Source: Bog-756 sp963738545 (lineage in GTDB: Bacteria > Actinomycetota > Acidimicrobiia > Acidimicrobiales > RAAP-2). Taken from it: DNA of 64,000 bases. Position 1 is the stretch's first letter. Every line of letters starts with the position of its first letter. Shown one piece after another: positions 1-10,721 of the stretch. The stretch lies in contig CAVTXA010000007.1 of assembly GCA_963738545.1 (NCBI GenBank), forward strand, positions 310,001 to 374,000, given 5' to 3'. A program made the position numbers and the translations under genes. The notes under the pieces are model-generated. The model was not told the origin of the DNA. It did not search any database and saw nothing but the letters and a program-made list of their open reading frames with translations.

Positions 1-19
1 CTTCAGCCGGGGGGCTTTC

Positions 20-39
20 GCCGTCGGGGTTCCGACGGC
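20..39. terminator. GC-rich hairpin at the left edge
   Basis: An 8-bp perfect stem (GCCGTCGG / CCGACGGC) closes a GGTT loop. It could end a gene lying to the left of the window. There is no T-tract after it, so an intrinsic terminator is only one reading. Confidence 0.35.
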
Positions 40-411
40 CATGCGGCGGATCGGCTCGGATGGATCTGGCCCGGCAAGGGCACAGGGCCGACGGGCCAGC
101 GACACCGAGCATCATCAGAACACGTGGTGTGCCGTCGTTCGTCATCTCGCCGAAACGAATCCTTTGGCTGTTCCACTTCCCAAACCGGCGAGGCCCCGTC
201 ATACTAGGGTGATTGATGACCACTCCTAGTGGTTTAAAACCCACCATAAGTGGTATTGCCGCCATTCAGGAGCACTCCGCCCGCCGCCGGGATCATCGCA
301 CGACGATCCGAGCGTGCTCCAAGTACCCCACCGAAGCCGCCGCCAGAGGCCTGGCCTGCACCAACCCGGCAACTCGATGACCCACCCCGTTCACGGAAGA
401 AAGCAGGGAAG
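40..411. other. Intergenic leader of the cys operon
   Basis: No supported gene is seen here. Short open frames exist but lack a ribosome site and any recognisable family. The segment holds the paired palindrome at 220-253 and then a roughly 160-base leader before cysD, ending in the purine-rich AAGAAAGCAGGGAAG just before the ATG at 412. Confidence 0.5.
220..253. promoter_or_regulatory. Paired palindromic operator upstream of cysD
   Basis: Two 13-bp palindromes, CCACTCCTAGTGG (220-232) and CCACCATAAGTGG (241-253), lie with centres 21 bp apart, two helical turns, separated by an 8-bp A/T-rich spacer (TTTAAAAC). The same architecture recurs at 16480-16512 and 60851-60884, with a weaker version at 6227-6261. 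The spacing suggests two dimers bound on the same DNA face. The regulator is unknown. The position about 160 bp before the cysD start fits an operator near a promoter. Confidence 0.6.
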
Positions 412-1316
412 ATGGCCCGTCTGACCCACCTTCAACGCCTCGAGTCCGAGAGCATCGCCATCATGCGAGAGGCGGTGGCCGAGTCCGAACGGCCGGTCAT
501 GCTCTACTCGGTAGGCAAGGACAGCGCAGTCATGCTCCACCTGGCCATGAAGGCCTTCTATCCCGGCCTGCCCCCGTTCCCCCTCCTCCATGTGGACACC
601 ACCTGGAAGTTCCGGGCTATGTACGAGTTCCGGGACGAACTGGTCGACCGAGCTGGGCGTCGAGCTCCTGGTCCACCAGAACCCCGACTGCCTGGCCCAG
701 GAGGTCAACCCCTTCACCCACGGCTCGGCCGTCCACACCGACCTCTGGAAGACCGAGGGCCTGAAACAGGCACTGGAGAAGCACAGCTTCGACCTGGCTT
801 TCGGCGGTGCCCGTCGCGACGAGGAGAAGTCACGGGCCAAGGAGCGGATCTACTCGGTGCGGACGGTCCAGCACCGGTGGGATCCCAAGCAACAGCGCCC
901 TGAGCTGTGGAGCATCTGCAACGCCCGCAAGCAGCCGGGCGAGAGCATCCGGGTGTTCCCGCTGTCCAACTGGACCGAGTTGGACGTATGGCAGTACATC
1001 TACCTCCAGGACATCCCGGTGGTTCCCCTCTACTTCGCCGCCCCCCGCCCGGTGGTGGAGCGGGACGGCACCCTCATCATGGTGGACGACGACCGGATGC
1101 CCCTGGCGCCGGGCGAGGAGCCTGAACTCCGCTCGGTGCGCTTCCGCACCCTCGGGCTGCTACCCGCTGACCGGGGCCATCGAGAGCCAGGCGGACACCC
1201 TGCCCGGGATCATCCAAGAGATGCTGCTCACCACCACGTCGGAGCGCCAGGGTCGGGTCATCGACCACGACGCCAGCGGATCCATGGAACGCAAGAAGCA
1301 AGAGGGGTACTTCTGA
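412..1316 (+). CDS. cysD: Sulfate adenylyltransferase small subunit CysD (two frameshifts)
   Basis: CysD is the catalytic subunit of ATP sulfurylase, making adenosine 5'-phosphosulfate from ATP and sulfate with CysN. The start at 412 (MARLTHLQRLES) follows a purine-rich stretch. Residues about 30-45 carry the PP-loop SVGKDSAVMLHLA; the middle has GGARRDEEKSRAKER and FPLSNWTELDVWQYI; the end is SGSMERKKQEGYF. All three are typical of the family, and the total of about 300 residues is the normal length. The frame changes near 645-655 and again near 1150-1160, with family-like protein on both sides, so these look like single-base errors rather than decay. The stop overlaps the cysNC start (TGATG), indicating translational coupling. 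Confidence 0.9.
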
Positions 1317-3269
1317 TGACGCTCACACCCGAACTGGCCCACACCGACATCGAGGAGTACCTGCGGGTCCACGAACACAAGAGCCTTCTGCGCTTCATCA
1401 CCTGCGGGAGCGTGGACGACGGCAAGAGCACCCTGATCGGCCGGCTGCTCTACGAGTCCAAGCTGGTCTTCGAGGACCACCTCGAAGCCCTGCAGGCCGA
1501 CTCCAAGAAGGTCGGCACCCAGGGGGGCGATCTGGACTTCGCCCTGCTGGTCGACGGACTGGCCGCCGAGCGCGAGCAGGGCATCACCATCGACGTGGCC
1601 TACCGGTTCTTCTCCACCGACCGGCGCAAGTTCATCGTGGCCGACACCCCGGGCCACGAGCAGTACACGCGGAACATGGTCACCGGGGCCTCCACCGCCG
1701 ATGTGGCGGTGATCCTGGTGGACGCCAGGAAGGGCGTCCTCGACCAGACCCGGCGGCACAGCTACCTGGTCTCCCTGCTCGGGATCAGGAAGGTGGTCCT
1801 GGCCATCAACAAGCTGGACATGGTCGGCTACTCCGAGGCCACCACCCGCGAGATCGAGGCCGAGTACCGCCGGTTCGCCGAGGGCATCGGTCTCAACGAC
1901 ATCACGTGCATCCCGATGTCGGCCCTCCGGGGGGACAACATCACCGAGCCGAGCCCCAACACGCCCTGGTACGAGGGTCCGACGCTTCATCGGGTTCCTC
2001 GAGACGCGTGGAGATCGAGGCCGTGGAGCAGGCCAAGCCGTTCCGGATGTCCGTCCAGTGGGTCAACCGACCCGACCTCGACTTCCGGGGATTCGCCGGT
2101 CGGATCACGAGCGGGGTGGTCCGGCCCGGGGACCGGGTCCGGGTCCTTCCCGACGACCGCCTGACCACGGTACGTCGGGTGGTCACCTACGACGGCGACC
2201 TCGACGAGGCGGTGGCCGGCCAGTCGGTCACCCTCACCCTGGCCGACGAGATCGACATCAGCCGGGGCGACGTGGTGGCCGCGGCCGACGACGCCCCCGG
2301 GGTGGCCGACCAGTTCGAGGCCCATCTGGTCTGGATGAGCGAACAGGTGATGCTCCCCGGCCGGCCCTACCTCCTGAAGCTGGGGAGCCGGACGGCGGGG
2401 GCCACGGTGAGCCAGCTCAAGTACAAGGTCAACGTCAACACGATGGAGCACACCGCCGGCCAACTCGCTCGAGCTCAACGAGATCGGCGTGGCCAATGTC
2501 TCCGTCGACCGGCCCATCCCCTTCGACCCCTACGAGCACCACCGGGAGACCGGAGGCTTCGTGCTGGTGGACCGGCTGACCAACCACACCGTGGGAGCCG
2601 GCCTGCTGCACTTCGCCCTGCGCCGTTCGGAGAACGTCCACTGGCAGACCGTGGCGATCGACTGCGACGCCCGAGCCGCCCTCAACGGCCAGCAGCCCGC
2701 CGTGGTGTGGTTCACCGGGCTGTCCGGGCGCAGGCAAGTCGACCATCGCCGACAACGTCGAGCGACGGCTCCACGCCTTCGGACGTCACACCTATCTCCT
2801 GGACGGCGACAACGTCCGCCACGGGCTGAGCAAGAACCTCGGGTTCAGTGACCCCGACCGGGTAGAAAACATCCGGCGGGTGGCCGAGGTGGCCTCGCTC
2901 ATGGCCGATGCCGGGCTGATCGTGCTGGTGTCGGTGATCTCGCCGTTCGAGGCCGAGCGCCAGATGGCCCGGGAGCTGATCGGCAGCGACCGGTTCTACG
3001 AGGTGTTCGTGGACACCCCGTTGGCCATCGCCGAGGAACGCGACGTGAAGGGCCTCTACGGCAAGGCCCGCCGGGGCGAGCTGACCAACTTCACCGGTGT
3101 CGACTCTCCCTATGAGGCCCCCCGCTTCCCCGACATCCGGATCGACACCACCCAAGTCGTCGCGGGGGAGGCCGCCGACCAGGTGGTCGAGTACCTCCGC
3201 GAGGAGGGGACCTTCATCCAAGAGCGGGAGCCCGAGTGGAGGCCGGGCCGGCGTCGGGGTGATCGGTGA
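1316..3269 (+). CDS. cysNC: Bifunctional CysNC: sulfate adenylyltransferase GTPase plus APS kinase (frameshifted)
   Basis: The N-terminal part is the CysN GTPase that drives APS formation. It has G1 GSVDDGKST, G3 DTPGHEQYTRNM and G4 NKLDM, followed by the translation-factor beta-barrels (SVQWVNRPDLDFRGFAG) and SLELNEIGVANVSVDRPI. The C-terminal part is APS kinase (CysC), which makes PAPS: DGDNVRHGL and NFTGVDSPYE are visible. The frame changes near 1980, near 2460 and near 2728. The last lies inside the kinase P-loop, where removing one G from GGG restores SGAGKST, so it is almost certainly a base-calling error. The fused CysNC layout is common in actinobacteria. The gene converges on the sulfatase that ends at 3288, leaving only 18 bp between them. 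Confidence 0.9.
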
Positions 3270-3287
3270 CGGGGGATCGTGCCCTGT

Positions 3288-4788
3288 CTACATCGTCGGG
3301 TCGAGGCTGGACGGGAACGCCGAGCCCCCACCCAGGGGTCCCCGGGCCTCGAAGCGGTCGGCCCACTGTCCGCGTCCCGTAACGCGCAGACGCTCGAGGT
3401 ACCAGGCGATATCCACCCGGGAGTGCCAGGGGCCGCCCTCATGCAAGACCGACCACATGGGGTCAATCCCGTGAGAGGAGCGACTCATGGCCTCCTCCTT
3501 CCATTCGTGGAGGACGCCCAAGGCGAGGCCGACCACGTCAGGGGAGACAGGAGCCACGTCATGCTGCTCGTAGGGATCGTTGGCCAGGTCGAAGGCCATC
3601 ACCTCGGGGAACCCGTGGAAGGCGTCCCAGTAGGTCTCCAGGCACAGCCAGTTCCCGAAGCGAACCGAACGCTGGGCTGTCCAGGCGGCATGGGACAGCA
3701 CCAGGTGCTGGCGTCCGCTCGGCTCGCCGGCGGTCAGCTCCGTGGCGAAGGACTGTCCGTCCCACGTGTCGGGCACGGTAGCCCCGCTCAGCTCGAGCAC
3801 GGTGGCCATCACGTCGATCTGGTAGTGGAGGCCGTCTTGGACCGGCAGCGCGGAGGTGTCGAGTCCCGGCCACTTGAGGACTACGGGCAGTCGGGTGGTG
3901 AACTGGTCGGCCGTCTGGTGGTCGCAGTAGATGCCCAGCTCACCGAGGTTCTCACCATGGTCGGAAGAAACCATCACGGCCGTTCGTCCAACAGTCCGAG
4001 GGCGTCGAGCTGGTCGAGAACCTGGCCGACGTGATGGTCGGCGTAGCGCACCCCGGTGTCGTAGCCGTCGTACACCCGGGCCACGTCCTCCATGGACGTC
4101 GCCTGCTGGGGCTGGCGGGTCCACTCGTCCCACACTGTGCGGGGGCTGAACCCGGCGATCTCCTGGGCCGAGTGCGGCCCGGGCTGCTCCCAGTGGGCCC
4201 CCTGACCTCCTCGGTAAGCCAGGCGGGGACCCAGCCGTCACCGAAGGGGTCGCCGAAGGCCATCGGCGTGCGGTACGGCGTGTGGGGGTCCCAGAGGTGG
4301 ACGTGGAGGAACCAGTCCGGGCGCTGTCCGTTGCGGGCCAGCCAGTCCCGGGCCACGGCCGAGACCTGCTCGGCCGTCTCCATCCCCCGGGTCCCGAGAT
4401 TGAAGCACTCGTTGAACCCGGCCTCGAAGTGGTAGGCGGAGTGCCGCTCGGCGAAGGTGCTGATGGAGGCGGTCCAAACGCCCTGGGCCCGCAGGGCGCT
4501 CATCCAGCCGTTACGGGCCAGCGAGGTCTGGAACTGTCGATCGCGCCCTTCGGGGAAGGGGTCCGTCGACGGGCCTCCATGGTTGATGGAGCCGTTGCGG
4601 ATCCCGAACTGGCCCGAACAGAGCGCGGACCGGGACGGCAGGCACGGCGTGTCCGATGCGTGCACATTGTCGAACCGGATGCCCTCGGCGGCCAGGGCGT
4701 CGATGGTGGGGCTGGTGGCCCGTTCGTAGCCGTAACAGCCGAGGTGATCGGCACGCAGGGTATCGATGTCGAAGTAGATGAGCCTCAT
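3288..4788 (-). CDS. Formylglycine-type sulfatase (two frameshifts)
   Basis: This is an alkaline-phosphatase-superfamily sulfatase. The start at 4788 (MRLIYFDIDTLRADHLGCYG) has a strong AAGGAGG ribosome site. The motif DTPCLPSRSALCSGQ contains Cys-x-Pro-Ser-Arg, the sequence converted to formylglycine. The N-terminal FDIDTLRADH and the later SSDHGENLGE supply metal-binding residues. The frame changes near 4200 and near 3960-3990; the intervening frame reads DEWTRQPQQATSMEDVARVY-like sequence expected of the family. No signal peptide is seen, so the enzyme looks cytoplasmic. No formylglycine-generating enzyme lies in the window. The substrate is unknown; a sulfated glycan would fit the neighbourhood. 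Confidence 0.8.
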
Positions 4789-5132
4789 GGTGCCTCCTTC
4801 CCCCCGATCCTCTCGTCGGCCACCGCTTCGCGTTACCGACCTCCGACCAACCCCTCGATATCACCATGGCGGTCCGCACGACCGGCGCCGACGGCTGGCG
4901 CCCCGGTCAGCGCCCGTGCCCCGATCATTGTAGGTGCGGCCCGACGGACTACGTTCACCATCAGACCCTCCAGGCTGCAGCCGGCCGTCACCGGCGGCGC
5001 TGTCAATCCGACTCCCGCCGTTGGCCGGCACGCGGCGGCGCGCAGTAGCGTGAACGTGTTCGTCGGTCGACCGGGGCACCGGGACAGCCGTCCTTTTGAT
5101 GGCGGCGTAGACGCAGACGGTCAGGAGGAACG
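4789..5132. other. Divergent intergenic region
   Basis: About 340 bp between the sulfatase (minus) and the lipoprotein (plus). It holds the AAGGAGG site of the former and GGAGG at about 5123 for the latter. No palindrome pair like that at 220-253 and no supported gene is seen. Confidence 0.5.
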
Positions 5133-6131
5133 ATGACTGGTCGAGCGTCACGGCTGACCGCCACGGTTGCCGCACTGTGTACGGCGGCGGTCGCGCTAGC
5201 CTCGTGTGGCGGTTCGGGTCCACCGAGTGCGATCGCTCCGAGGACCACCACCACGCCAACCACCATGCCGTCGACCACGGTGCCGTCGACAACTGCGCCC
5301 ACGACGACACCGGCCGCCACGAGTCCGGCCGCTACCGGCCCGTACTGGCTGGTCGAGGACTTCACGTTGGCGCTGCTGGAGAAGAATGGCCTCCCCGCCG
5401 CCACCATCACCAGCCTCTTCAACTCACCGCGGACGCTGCTCATCGTCCGGCCTCACGGAGGGATTCCCGACTCGCTGGTCCCCCTGGCCACCAAGGTCCA
5501 GTCCTTCGCCAGCTTCACCACCATGCAGTCGGCCATCCTCGGCTCGACGATCGAACCCGGGGTCAAGTACGTCCTCTACGACAATGAGGCCTGGGCGTCC
5601 ACGCCGGCCAACGAGAAGGCGGCACCGTTCACCTTCGCCGCGCAGGCACTCGCCCTGGCCCACGCCCACGGTCTCCAGATGATCTTCACGCCGGCCGCCA
5701 ACCTGACCCCGATCCTCAATCCGAGCTACACCGCCTCGAACCAACTGGCTTCGGGTCGGGGAAAATTTTCCGGCTACCTCAACCTGAACATGGCCGGCCA
5801 GGGCGCAGCGGCCTCGGACATCGTCGAGATCCAGGGCCAGCAAGCCGAGACCGAACCGGGGTTCACCTCGTTCGTCAGCCAGGCCGTCAGCCAGGCCCGG
5901 GCGGCGGCCCCCACCCATCTGGTCCTCCTCGGCATCACGACATCGATCCCCGGGAGCGGTCCGGTAAGTGCCGCCACCCTGACCGGCGTCGTGGGCGCGA
6001 CGAGGTCCCTCGTCAACGGGTACTGGCTGAACATCCCCGGGCAGTCACCCCAGTGCCCCAACTGCGGACAGGTCGCGGCCGGTCCCGCCGTCTCGTTCCT
6101 CGAGTCCTACGCGGCCGCTTCGGGGGCGTAG
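5133..6131 (+). CDS. Secreted lipoprotein of unknown function
   Basis: A 332-residue protein. Residues 1-25 form a lipoprotein signal peptide ending in the lipobox LASC (lipidated Cys at about 25). A Thr/Pro-rich spacer (about 35-70) would span the cell wall. The folded part starts at about residue 70 (YWLVEDFTLALLEKNGLPA) and includes a Glu-containing YDNEAWA stretch and a late cluster of Cys (CPNCGQ). Alternating strand and helix segments suggest a barrel-like fold, but I do not recognise a family. The start has GGAGG six bases upstream. The gene is intact and sits just upstream of the GH26-like gene. Confidence 0.7.
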   Translation: MTGRASRLTATVAALCTAAVALASCGGSGPPSAIAPRTTTTPTTMPSTTVPSTTAPTTTPAATSPAATGPYWLVEDFTLALLEKNGLPAATITSLFNSPRTLLIVRPHGGIPDSLVPLATKVQSFASFTTMQSAILGSTIEPGVKYVLYDNEAWASTPANEKAAPFTFAAQALALAHAHGLQMIFTPAANLTPILNPSYTASNQLASGRGKFSGYLNLNMAGQGAAASDIVEIQGQQAETEPGFTSFVSQAVSQARAAAPTHLVLLGITTSIPGSGPVSAATLTGVVGATRSLVNGYWLNIPGQSPQCPNCGQVAAGPAVSFLESYAAASGA

Positions 6132-6226
6132 GGCCTCCCAGGCCGAACCCTTCCAGGCCATCTATGAGTGGCCGCGGTCTCCACGCCTACATCGTCGCCC
6201 GTAACACAACGTTCTCAATTATTCCA

Positions 6227-6261
6227 CCACGGTGCGTGGTTATTTCACTCCTCTAGAGTGG
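6227..6261. promoter_or_regulatory. Weaker paired palindrome upstream of the GH26-like gene
   Basis: CCACGGTGCGTGG (6227-6239) is a palindrome with 4-bp arms. It is followed by TCCTCTAGAGTGG (6249-6261), which keeps only the right half-site AGTGG. Centre spacing is 22 bp rather than the 21 bp of the other pairs. It lies about 165 bp before the candidate start, similar to the cysD site. A weaker member of the same operator class, or chance. Confidence 0.35.
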
Positions 6262-6425
6262 CACAACTGATAGATTCACCCGTGGGGCAGGGGCACCTGG
6301 CGTGTCCAACGCAGAGGTCGGAACGAAAGGGTGAGGGGCGCGTCGGTGAGGCAGGGAACAGACACGGATCCAGTTCCCACCACAGTGGGACCGGTCCCGG
6401 CAGGGACCAGGTTTGCTCCACTCCG

Positions 6426-9400
6426 ATGGAGCCCCTCGGTCGATGGCGAGTGCCCGCCACGTGGTGCGGGTGCGACTCCGGGATCGGGTTCGTGACGGCA
6501 CCTCCTGGCTGCAGCCGACGACCCGGCCGCACCCGGACGCTGGTGGTCTCGGTGCTCTGCGCCTTGGTGGGCACCGTGGCCATGGCCCCGCCGACCTACG
6601 GGGCGCCAGCGACCCCGACGGCGCCGGTGACAGGCACGTCCGCCGGACTCCCCGTCCGCGCCTCGGCGGCGTTGACCCCTCCCGTCGTACCGGCGGCCGG
6701 GACGGCCTATCTCGGGGCCTTCGTCAACCCGTCCGGACAGGCACTCAGTGCGGCCGCGCCGTTGGGAGGGACGGGCGGTGTGGGCGCCGAACTGGCCGCG
6801 ATTGCCGGGCCTCGAACCCGGCCTGGCCCGTCCGCTGTCGATCGTCGAGGTGGACCAGAGCTGGAGCGTTCCCGTGGACCTCGGCCAGCTCCGGCGGGTG
6901 GCGGGCACGGGCGCCATTCCCATGATCACCTGGGAGTGCGGCGACACCGATGCCAACGTCACCGCCGGAGCAGACGACGCGCTCATCACCCGGTTCGCCC
7001 GCGAGCTGAGCTCGCTCGGGGCGCCGGTGATGGTGCGGTGGTTCCCCGACGCCAACGGATCGAGCCCGGCCACCCAGGGGTGTCTGGGTGCAGGAGGAGC
7101 CACGGGGTACGTGGCCGCCTTCCAGCACGTGAGCCAGCTCCTGGCTTCTGCCGGCGCCACCAACGCCGCGACCGTCTGGTCCGTCGACACCTCGCAGGGT
7201 TCGAGCACGGACTGGGCGGGCCTGTATCCCGGGCCGAGCAGCGCCGACTGGATCGCCGCCGACGACGAGAGCCCGACACCCGGTCCCGCCGATCCCGGCG
7301 GGGTGAGCTCGGCATTCGGTGCCTGGTACTCGACGTTCTCCACCTACGCGAAGCCGTTGCTCATCTCGAACACCGGGACCGCGCCCGGCTCGCAACGTCA
7401 GTTCCTTACCGAGCTCGCCTCCTCACTGCCTACCCAGTACCCGCAGATCAAGGGCGTGGTCTACGTCGACGCCCCCGGGGCGGTGACCCAGACCCCGCTG
7501 ACGCTCGACACGGACGGCCTGGCCGCATTCCGTGCGGCCTCGGACACGCCCTACTTCCAGCCGACCCGCTCCCCGTCCTCGATCGCCATCCGCACCTCGC
7601 TGACCCAGGTCGCCCAGGGCCAGCAGGTGGCGATCGCCGGTACCGTCGACGCACCCGACCTGGGTGGGTCCATCACCTACCTGGTCAACGGGTCCGTCGT
7701 CACCGGCTGTGCATACCTTCCGGTGACGGTCACCGCGGGGTGCAACACCTCGACCCTTCCCGTGGGCAGCGACAGCATCGTCGCCGCCTACAGCGGGGAC
7801 GCTGCCTTTCAGCCCTCGACCTCGGCCCCCTTGTCGGTGACCGTCGCCGCCGTTCCGGCACCGCCACCGACACCGACCACCACGCTGTCGGCCACCTCGC
7901 CACCGGCCGGCATCGGGTCCCGTCCATCCCATGCGCAGCTCGCCCGGTCACACGACCCGGCCTGTGCGGTTCCCTCCCCTGCCGACTCATCGGGACCCGG
8001 ATCCAGCCGGTCGTCCCGGGTCCCTGCCAGGCGTACCTCGGTGCGTCGGTCGACCCGACGGGGAGCTCCCTCCCGGAGCCGGCCGCCCTGGCCGCCCTCG
8101 ACCAGGGCCTCGGCCGCCCGGCCTCCATCGTCCAGCTCGACCAGGCCTGGAACGCACCGATCAACGCCACTCAGCTCGAGCAGACTTATGCCACCGGGGC
8201 CATCCCCATGGTCACCTGGTCCTGCGGCGACCTCGACTCCCACGTCATCGACGGCAACGACGACCCCATCATCAGCGCCGCCGCGCAGGCGATGGCCGCC
8301 ACCGGCCTCCCGCTCCTGCTCCAGTGGTACCCGGACCCGGGCTCGTTCCCCAATGACTCGAGCAAATGCCTCGGCAACGCAGGGGCCGCCGGCTACGTGC
8401 AGGCTTATCGCGACATCGTCCGCCAGTTCCGGTCAGCCGGTGCCGGCAATGTGGCCTTCGTCTGGTCCGTCGACACCAACGACAGCCCGTCCACGTCATG
8501 GGGCTCCTTGTATCCGGGCGACGCCTTCGTCGACTGGATCGCCGCCGACGGGTTCGACCGGTCGACCACTCCCCCGACGGCAGGTCTGGTCCAGAACCGG
8601 TTCGGCGCCTGGTACTCGGCCTTCGCATCTTCCGGCAAGCCGCTCATGATCTCGGACACGGGGGCCGTCACCGGTCAGCAGCCCTCCGTGCAGGACACCT
8701 ATCTGAACCTACTGGCGTCGTTGCTGCAGACGTCCTTCCCTCTCATCAAGGCTGTCGTTTACCAGGACGGGCCTAGTGCCGGGCCAACCGGGACCCCTTA
8801 CGACTACACCCTGGACCCGCGGGGCAGTTGGCCCTCGACGCCCTGTCCTCAACCCCGTACTTCCTGCCGGACCAAGCCACCACGACCACCTCGGTGTCGG
8901 TCTCGGACGCCTCGCCCCCCCAGGGGAAGGTCGTTACCATCACCGCGACGGTGGCCGGCTCGGATCTGGGCGGGAGCGTGTCCTTCCTGGACAACGGCGC
9001 CCCCCTCCCGGGGTGCACGGACGTCCAGGTCCTGAACGCCAGCAGCTGCGAGACCTCGTCGCTCCCCGAGGGCGCCAACGACGTCACCGCCGCCTACCTC
9101 GGTGACGCGGCCTACGCTCCCTCGGCATCGACGTCGGTGATCGTCACCGTGGGCTCGGCCGTGGGCGACCAGGGGCGCCCCTCCATCCCCCCGGTGGGCA
9201 CGGCCTACCTCGGGGCCTGGGTGCGACCCCTACCGGTGACCAGACAGACGCCGGTCAACCAGGAGCTGAGCACGCTCCCTACATTCAACAGCGGCCTGGG
9301 CCGCTCCCTCTCGGTCGTCCACGTCTACCAGAACTGGATATCCCCGACACCGACCGCGCAGCTGCAGAAGGTGCTGGCCAACGGAGCCACGCCGATGATC

Positions 9401-10615
9401 GACTGGCGCTGCGGTCCGAGTGACGCCACCATCCTCTCGGGCCAGGACGACGCCTACATCACCAGTTTCGCTACCGAGCTGGCCCAGCTGAAGGCACCGG
9501 TCTTCCTCCGGTGGTTCTACGAGTTCAACTTCCCCAACTCACCGGACTACAAGGCCTGTGTCGGCAGCCTCGGGCCGGCGGGCTACGCCGCCACCTTCCG
9601 GCACATCCACGCCCTGTTCACCGCGGCCGGGGCCAGCAACGTCTCGTTCGTGTGGTGTATCGCCTCAGGCGGTCAGGATCAGGACTGGATCAAGTACTAC
9701 CCGGGACCGGCCTACGTCGACTGGATCGCCGTGGACGGCTACCTCCGGAACTTCACCACCTACCGGGCGGGACAGTTCGCCCAGCTGTTCAGCTCCTGGT
9801 ACTCCACCTTCGACTCCTTCGGGAAGCCGATGATGATCACCGAGACCGCCGCGCTCTCGGGAGCCCAGGGTCCCTACCTCTCCGACATCCAGCAGTCGCT
9901 GGACAACGGCTATCCGATGATCAGGGGGGTGCTCTACTTCGACGCGCCCGGCAAGGGGGGCACCTATCACTACCCTCTGGACAACTCGGGGTACGCAGCG
10001 TTCCAGTCCCTGGCCAGCGACCGGCACTTCCAGCCCCCCCAGGAGCCGTCGACCACTTCGGTGACGGTATCCGCTCCCTCGGCCGCACCGGCCGAGGCCG
10101 TCCGCGTCAGCGCCGTCCGTCGTCTCCGATTACGGAGGCTCGGTGAGCTTGTTCGACAACGGCTCCCCCTTACCGGCTGCCAGCAGATGCCCGTGGCCAC
10201 CGACCCGGGCTGCACGACGGTCAGTCTTCCCGCCGGTACCGACGTGCTCACCGCCGTCTACAGCGGTGACGCCGAATTCGGGAAGTCGGTCAGCGCGCCG
10301 GCCCGGATCCAGTTGGCCCCGTTGTTCGGGGCCAACCCCTCGGCCGCAGCGCTGCCCCCGCTGCCCGGGGTCCCGCTGGTCCACCTCCTCAGCCTCCCTC
10401 TCACCGCGCCGGCGTCGGCCTTCGCTCCGCTGGCGACGAACGCCACCGACGGAACACCGGACGGGCTCGACCTGTGGGGTCTCCTCCTCGGTCGTGAGGG
10501 GTATGGGTGGGCCGGCATTCTCGCCGGGGTCCTGGCCATGATCCTAGGAGGTGCCTACATGCTCGTGACCTGGGTCAAGGACGAACAGTTGAAGCGGAGG
10601 TTGTCGAGACCATGA
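6426..10615 (+). CDS. Giant secreted protein with three GH26-like domains, Ig-like domains and a C-terminal membrane anchor
   Basis: A signal peptide (TLVVSVLCALVGTVAMA, cleaved near YGA-PA) is followed by three repeats of a GH26-like TIM barrel plus an Ig-like domain (about 6680-7850, 8025-9150 and 9180-10310), and then one transmembrane helix with a basic tail (ending KRRLSRP). GH26 enzymes hydrolyse beta-mannans and use two Glu. Only the third barrel keeps both: RWFYEFN (Glu codon 9521) and MMITETAA (Glu codon 9842). Barrel 1 has WFPDAN and LISNTG; barrel 2 has WYPDPG and MISDTG. The first two are therefore probably non-catalytic. Frame changes occur near 6795, 7920-8030 and 8825, plus a compensating pair near 10110-10180. 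Start alternatives are ATG 6426 and GTG near 6492. It heads a cluster with an HlyD-like protein and a polysaccharide synthase. Confidence 0.75.
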
Positions 10616-10721
10616 GACGGTTCCAAGCAGGATCGCCGACGCGCCTGGTCGGGTGCCCCGACTCGGGCGAAGCCCGATGAGGACGGCCCGCGCCCCGCGC
10701 AAGACCGAGAAGGTGAGGGGG

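Noticed and set aside
590..2164. A 524-codon open frame joining the middle of cysD to the first half of cysN
   Set aside because: The frame is continuous only because a frameshift removed the normal cysD stop. The two halves belong to separate families with their own starts.
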